Under the pieces are notes generated by a model. The model did no database searches and was not told the origin of the DNA. It saw nothing but the letters and a program-made list of their open reading frames with translations. A stretch of 8,420 nt of DNA. Source: JBQCEE01 sp051960575 (GTDB taxonomy: Bacteria; Actinomycetota; Actinomycetes; Mycobacteriales; Jatrophihabitantaceae). Of the stretch, positions 6,547 to 8,420 are shown piece after piece. Every line of letters begins with the position of its first letter. The stretch's first letter is position 1. The stretch spans positions 1 through 8,420 of the forward strand of contig NZ_JBQCEE010000126.1 in NCBI RefSeq assembly GCF_051960575.1, read 5' to 3'. A program made the position numbers and the translations under genes.

Positions 6547-7926
6547 GTGACCAACCCATCGACGAACCCGCTGGCCGGCATCCCCGCCGACGAGGCGAGT
6601 GTGCGCAAGCTCGACCGGGCCCATGTCTTCCACTCGTGGTCGGCGCAGGCGCTCATCGATCCGCTGCCGATCGCGTCGGCGCAGGGGTCGTACTTCACCG
6701 ACTACGAGGGCAAGCGGTACCTCGACTTCAGCTCGCAGCTGGTGAACGTCAACATCGGCTACCAGCACCCGCGGCTGATCGCGGCGCTGCAGGAGTACGC
6801 GGGCCGCATGACCACCGTGTCACCGGCGTTCGCCAACGACGCGCGCAGCGAGGCAGCGCGGCTCATCAGCGAGGTGGCGCCGGGCGACCTCGACCGGGTC
6901 TTCTTCACCAACGGCGGCGCCGAGGCGACGGAGAACGCGCTGCGCATGGCGAAGCTGCACACCGGGCGGCACAAGGTGCTCGCCGCCTACCGCAGCTACC
7001 ACGGCGCGACGGCCGGCGCGATCAGCATGACCGGCGACCCGCGCCGCTGGGGCGCCGAGCCGGCGATGCCGGGCATCGTCCACTTCTGGGGGCCGTACCC
7101 GTACCGGTCGGCGTTCCACTCGACGACGCCCGAGGAGGAGACGCAACGGGCGTTGCAGCACCTGCGCGACGTCATCATGGTCGAGGGCGCGGCGACGATC
7201 GCGGCGATCATCCTCGAGACGGTCGTGGGCACCAACGGGATCCTGGTGCCGCCGCCGGGCTACCTCGCCGGCGTGCGCGGGATCTGCGACGAGTTCGGCA
7301 TCGTGATGATCGCCGACGAGGTGATGGCCGGGTTCGGCCGCTGCGGCGAGTGGTTCGCGGTCGACCACTGGGGCGTCGTGCCCGACCTCATCTGCTTCGC
7401 GAAGGGCGTGAACTCCGGCTACGTGCCGCTCGGCGGCGTCCTCATCAACGACGCGATCAACGCCACCTTCCAGGAGCGCGCGTACCCCGGCGGGCTCACC
7501 TACTCCGGCCACCCGCTCGCGTGCGCCACGGCCGTCGCGTCCATCGAGATCTTCAAGGACGAGGGCGTCATCGACAACGCGCGCCGGCTCGGCACCGACG
7601 TCATCGGCCCCGAGCTCGCGAAGATCGCCGACCGGCACCCGTCGGTGGGCGAGGTGCGCGGCCTCGGCGTGTTCTGGGCCGTCGAGCTCGTGCTCGACCG
7701 CGAGACGCGCGAGCCTTTGGTGCCCTACAACGCGAGTGGAGCCGCCGCGGCGCCGATGAACGCCGTCGCCGCAGCCTGCAAGCAGCGCGGCATGTGGCCG
7801 ATGACCCACTTCAACCGGCTGCACGTGGTGCCGCCGTGCACCGCCACCGAGCAGGAGGTGCGCGAGGGCCTCGCCGCGTTGGACGAGGCGCTCGACACCG
7901 CCGACGAGTACTACACCGGTTCGTGA
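6547..7926 (+). CDS. Class-III PLP-dependent aminotransferase, probable beta-alanine aminotransferase
   Basis: This omega-type (fold type I, class III) aminotransferase has 459 residues. DYEGKRYLDF (52-61) is the usual N-terminal strand. NGGAEATENALRMAK (122-136) binds the PLP phosphate. YRSYHGAT (148-155) stacks on the cofactor ring. ADEVMAGFGRCG (256-267) contains Asp257, which pairs with the pyridine nitrogen. FAKGVNSGYVPLGG (284-297) contains the Schiff-base Lys286. TYSGHPLA (318-325) closes the site. Between a semialdehyde dehydrogenase and a beta-ureidopropionase-like enzyme, the most likely reaction is beta-alanine (or 3-aminoisobutyrate) plus pyruvate or 2-oxoglutarate to (methyl)malonate semialdehyde. 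Substrate specificity within class III cannot be read reliably, and taurine or GABA transaminases look similar. The GTG start is supported by AGGAG six bases upstream. Confidence 0.87.
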   Translation: MTNPSTNPLAGIPADEASVRKLDRAHVFHSWSAQALIDPLPIASAQGSYFTDYEGKRYLDFSSQLVNVNIGYQHPRLIAALQEYAGRMTTVSPAFANDARSEAARLISEVAPGDLDRVFFTNGGAEATENALRMAKLHTGRHKVLAAYRSYHGATAGAISMTGDPRRWGAEPAMPGIVHFWGPYPYRSAFHSTTPEEETQRALQHLRDVIMVEGAATIAAIILETVVGTNGILVPPPGYLAGVRGICDEFGIVMIADEVMAGFGRCGEWFAVDHWGVVPDLICFAKGVNSGYVPLGGVLINDAINATFQERAYPGGLTYSGHPLACATAVASIEIFKDEGVIDNARRLGTDVIGPELAKIADRHPSVGEVRGLGVFWAVELVLDRETREPLVPYNASGAAAAPMNAVAAACKQRGMWPMTHFNRLHVVPPCTATEQEVREGLAALDEALDTADEYYTGS

Positions 7927-7930
7927 CCCA

Positions 7931-7936
7931 GAGGAG
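7931..7936 (+). promoter_or_regulatory. Ribosome-binding site of the beta-ureidopropionase-like gene
   Basis: GAGGAG lies six bases before the ATG at 7943, inside the 16-bp gap after the aminotransferase stop. It fixes the start and shows that the gene is a downstream member of the same operon. Confidence 0.8.
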
Positions 7937-7942
7937 TCCCGC

Positions 7943-8420
7943 ATGACGACCATCCGCGCCGCCATCACCCAGGTCGCCTGGACCGGCGACAAGGAGACGA
8001 TGATCGCCCGCCACGAGGAGCTGGCGCGCGAGGCCGCCGCGAAGGGCGTGCAGATCATCGGCTTCCAGGAACTGTTCTACGGCCCGTACTTCGGCGCGGT
8101 GCAGGACCAGAAGTACTACGACTACGTCGAGACGATCCCCGGCGCGACCACCGAACGCTTCCAGGCGCTCGCCGCCGAACTGCACATGGTGATCGTGCTG
8201 CCGATCTACGAGATGGAGCGCGAGGGCGTCTACTACAACACCGCCGCGGTGATCGACGCCGACGGCACCCTGCTCGGCAAGTACCGCAAGCACCACATCC
8301 CGAACCTGCCGGCGTTCTGGGAGAAGTTCTACTTCCGGCCGGGCAACCTCGGCTACCCGGTGTTCGACACCGCGGTCGGCAAGGTCGGTGTGTACATCTG
8401 CTACGACCGGCACTTCCCGG
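7943..8420 (+). CDS. Nitrilase-superfamily amidohydrolase, probable beta-ureidopropionase (3' part outside window)
   Basis: The first 159 residues are visible; the frame is open at the right edge. The nitrilase catalytic triad is complete: Glu43 in GFQELFYGPYF, Lys116 in GKYRKHHIP, and Cys153 in GVYICYDRHFP. The accessory Glu127 in PAFWEKFYFRPGNLGYPVF (123-141) is also present. That FWEKFYFRPGNLG block is the pattern I associate with N-carbamoyl-beta-alanine amidohydrolases. The predicted reaction is N-carbamoyl-beta-alanine plus water to beta-alanine, CO2 and ammonia, in the cytosol. It is the third gene of the operon, 16 bp after the aminotransferase that would consume its product. N-carbamoylputrescine amidase is the main alternative, but the dehydrogenase and aminotransferase neighbours favour pyrimidine breakdown. 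Confidence 0.85.
   Translation, partial: MTTIRAAITQVAWTGDKETMIARHEELAREAAAKGVQIIGFQELFYGPYFGAVQDQKYYDYVETIPGATTERFQALAAELHMVIVLPIYEMEREGVYYNTAAVIDADGTLLGKYRKHHIPNLPAFWEKFYFRPGNLGYPVFDTAVGKVGVYICYDRHFP

Noticed and set aside
6820..8058. Minus-strand open frame of 412 codons opposite the aminotransferase
   Set aside because: It is antisense to a clearly conserved enzyme, spans two genes and an operon junction, and has only shadow-type composition.

Overview
The window looks like chromosomal DNA of a high-GC actinobacterium. Codons end overwhelmingly in G or C. The gene content is typical of the phylum: a DUF222/13E12-type HNH protein, a Ddn/F420-type nitroreductase-family protein and a PucR regulator. 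Several genes also appear to start without a leader, a few bases after a TANNNT -10 box. I cannot assign a genus from sequence alone.

Layout. Positions 1-1201 are an accessory-looking stretch on the minus strand. It holds the N-terminal part of a DUF222 protein, which runs off the left edge and has a candidate LexA (SOS) box over its promoter, followed by an unrecognised 141-residue protein. Positions 1202-1462 are non-coding, with an imperfect direct repeat and a small hairpin. Next comes a plus-strand EAL+HDOD signalling protein (1463-2680) whose EAL half appears catalytically dead. It converges on a minus-strand deazaflavin-dependent nitroreductase-family protein (2703-3224).

From 3318 to the right edge is a metabolic locus. 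A minus-strand PucR-family regulator (3318-4940) is divergent, across a 106-bp promoter region, from a tight plus-strand operon. That operon encodes a CoA-acylating (methyl)malonate-semialdehyde dehydrogenase (5047-6537), a class-III PLP aminotransferase (6547-7926) and a nitrilase-superfamily enzyme closely resembling beta-ureidopropionase (7943 to beyond 8420). In pathway order these would convert N-carbamoyl-beta-alanine to beta-alanine, then to malonate semialdehyde, then to acetyl-CoA. This is the lower half of reductive pyrimidine (uracil/thymine) catabolism. The upper enzymes, dihydropyrimidinase and dihydropyrimidine dehydrogenase, would be expected to the right of the window. PucR is the obvious candidate local regulator.

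I saw no tRNA, rRNA, CRISPR array or insertion sequence. I found no clearly undescribed system. The best leads are the LexA-box/-10 overlap at the DUF222 gene, the orphan 141-residue protein beside it, and the degenerate EAL-HDOD protein with its structured leader.
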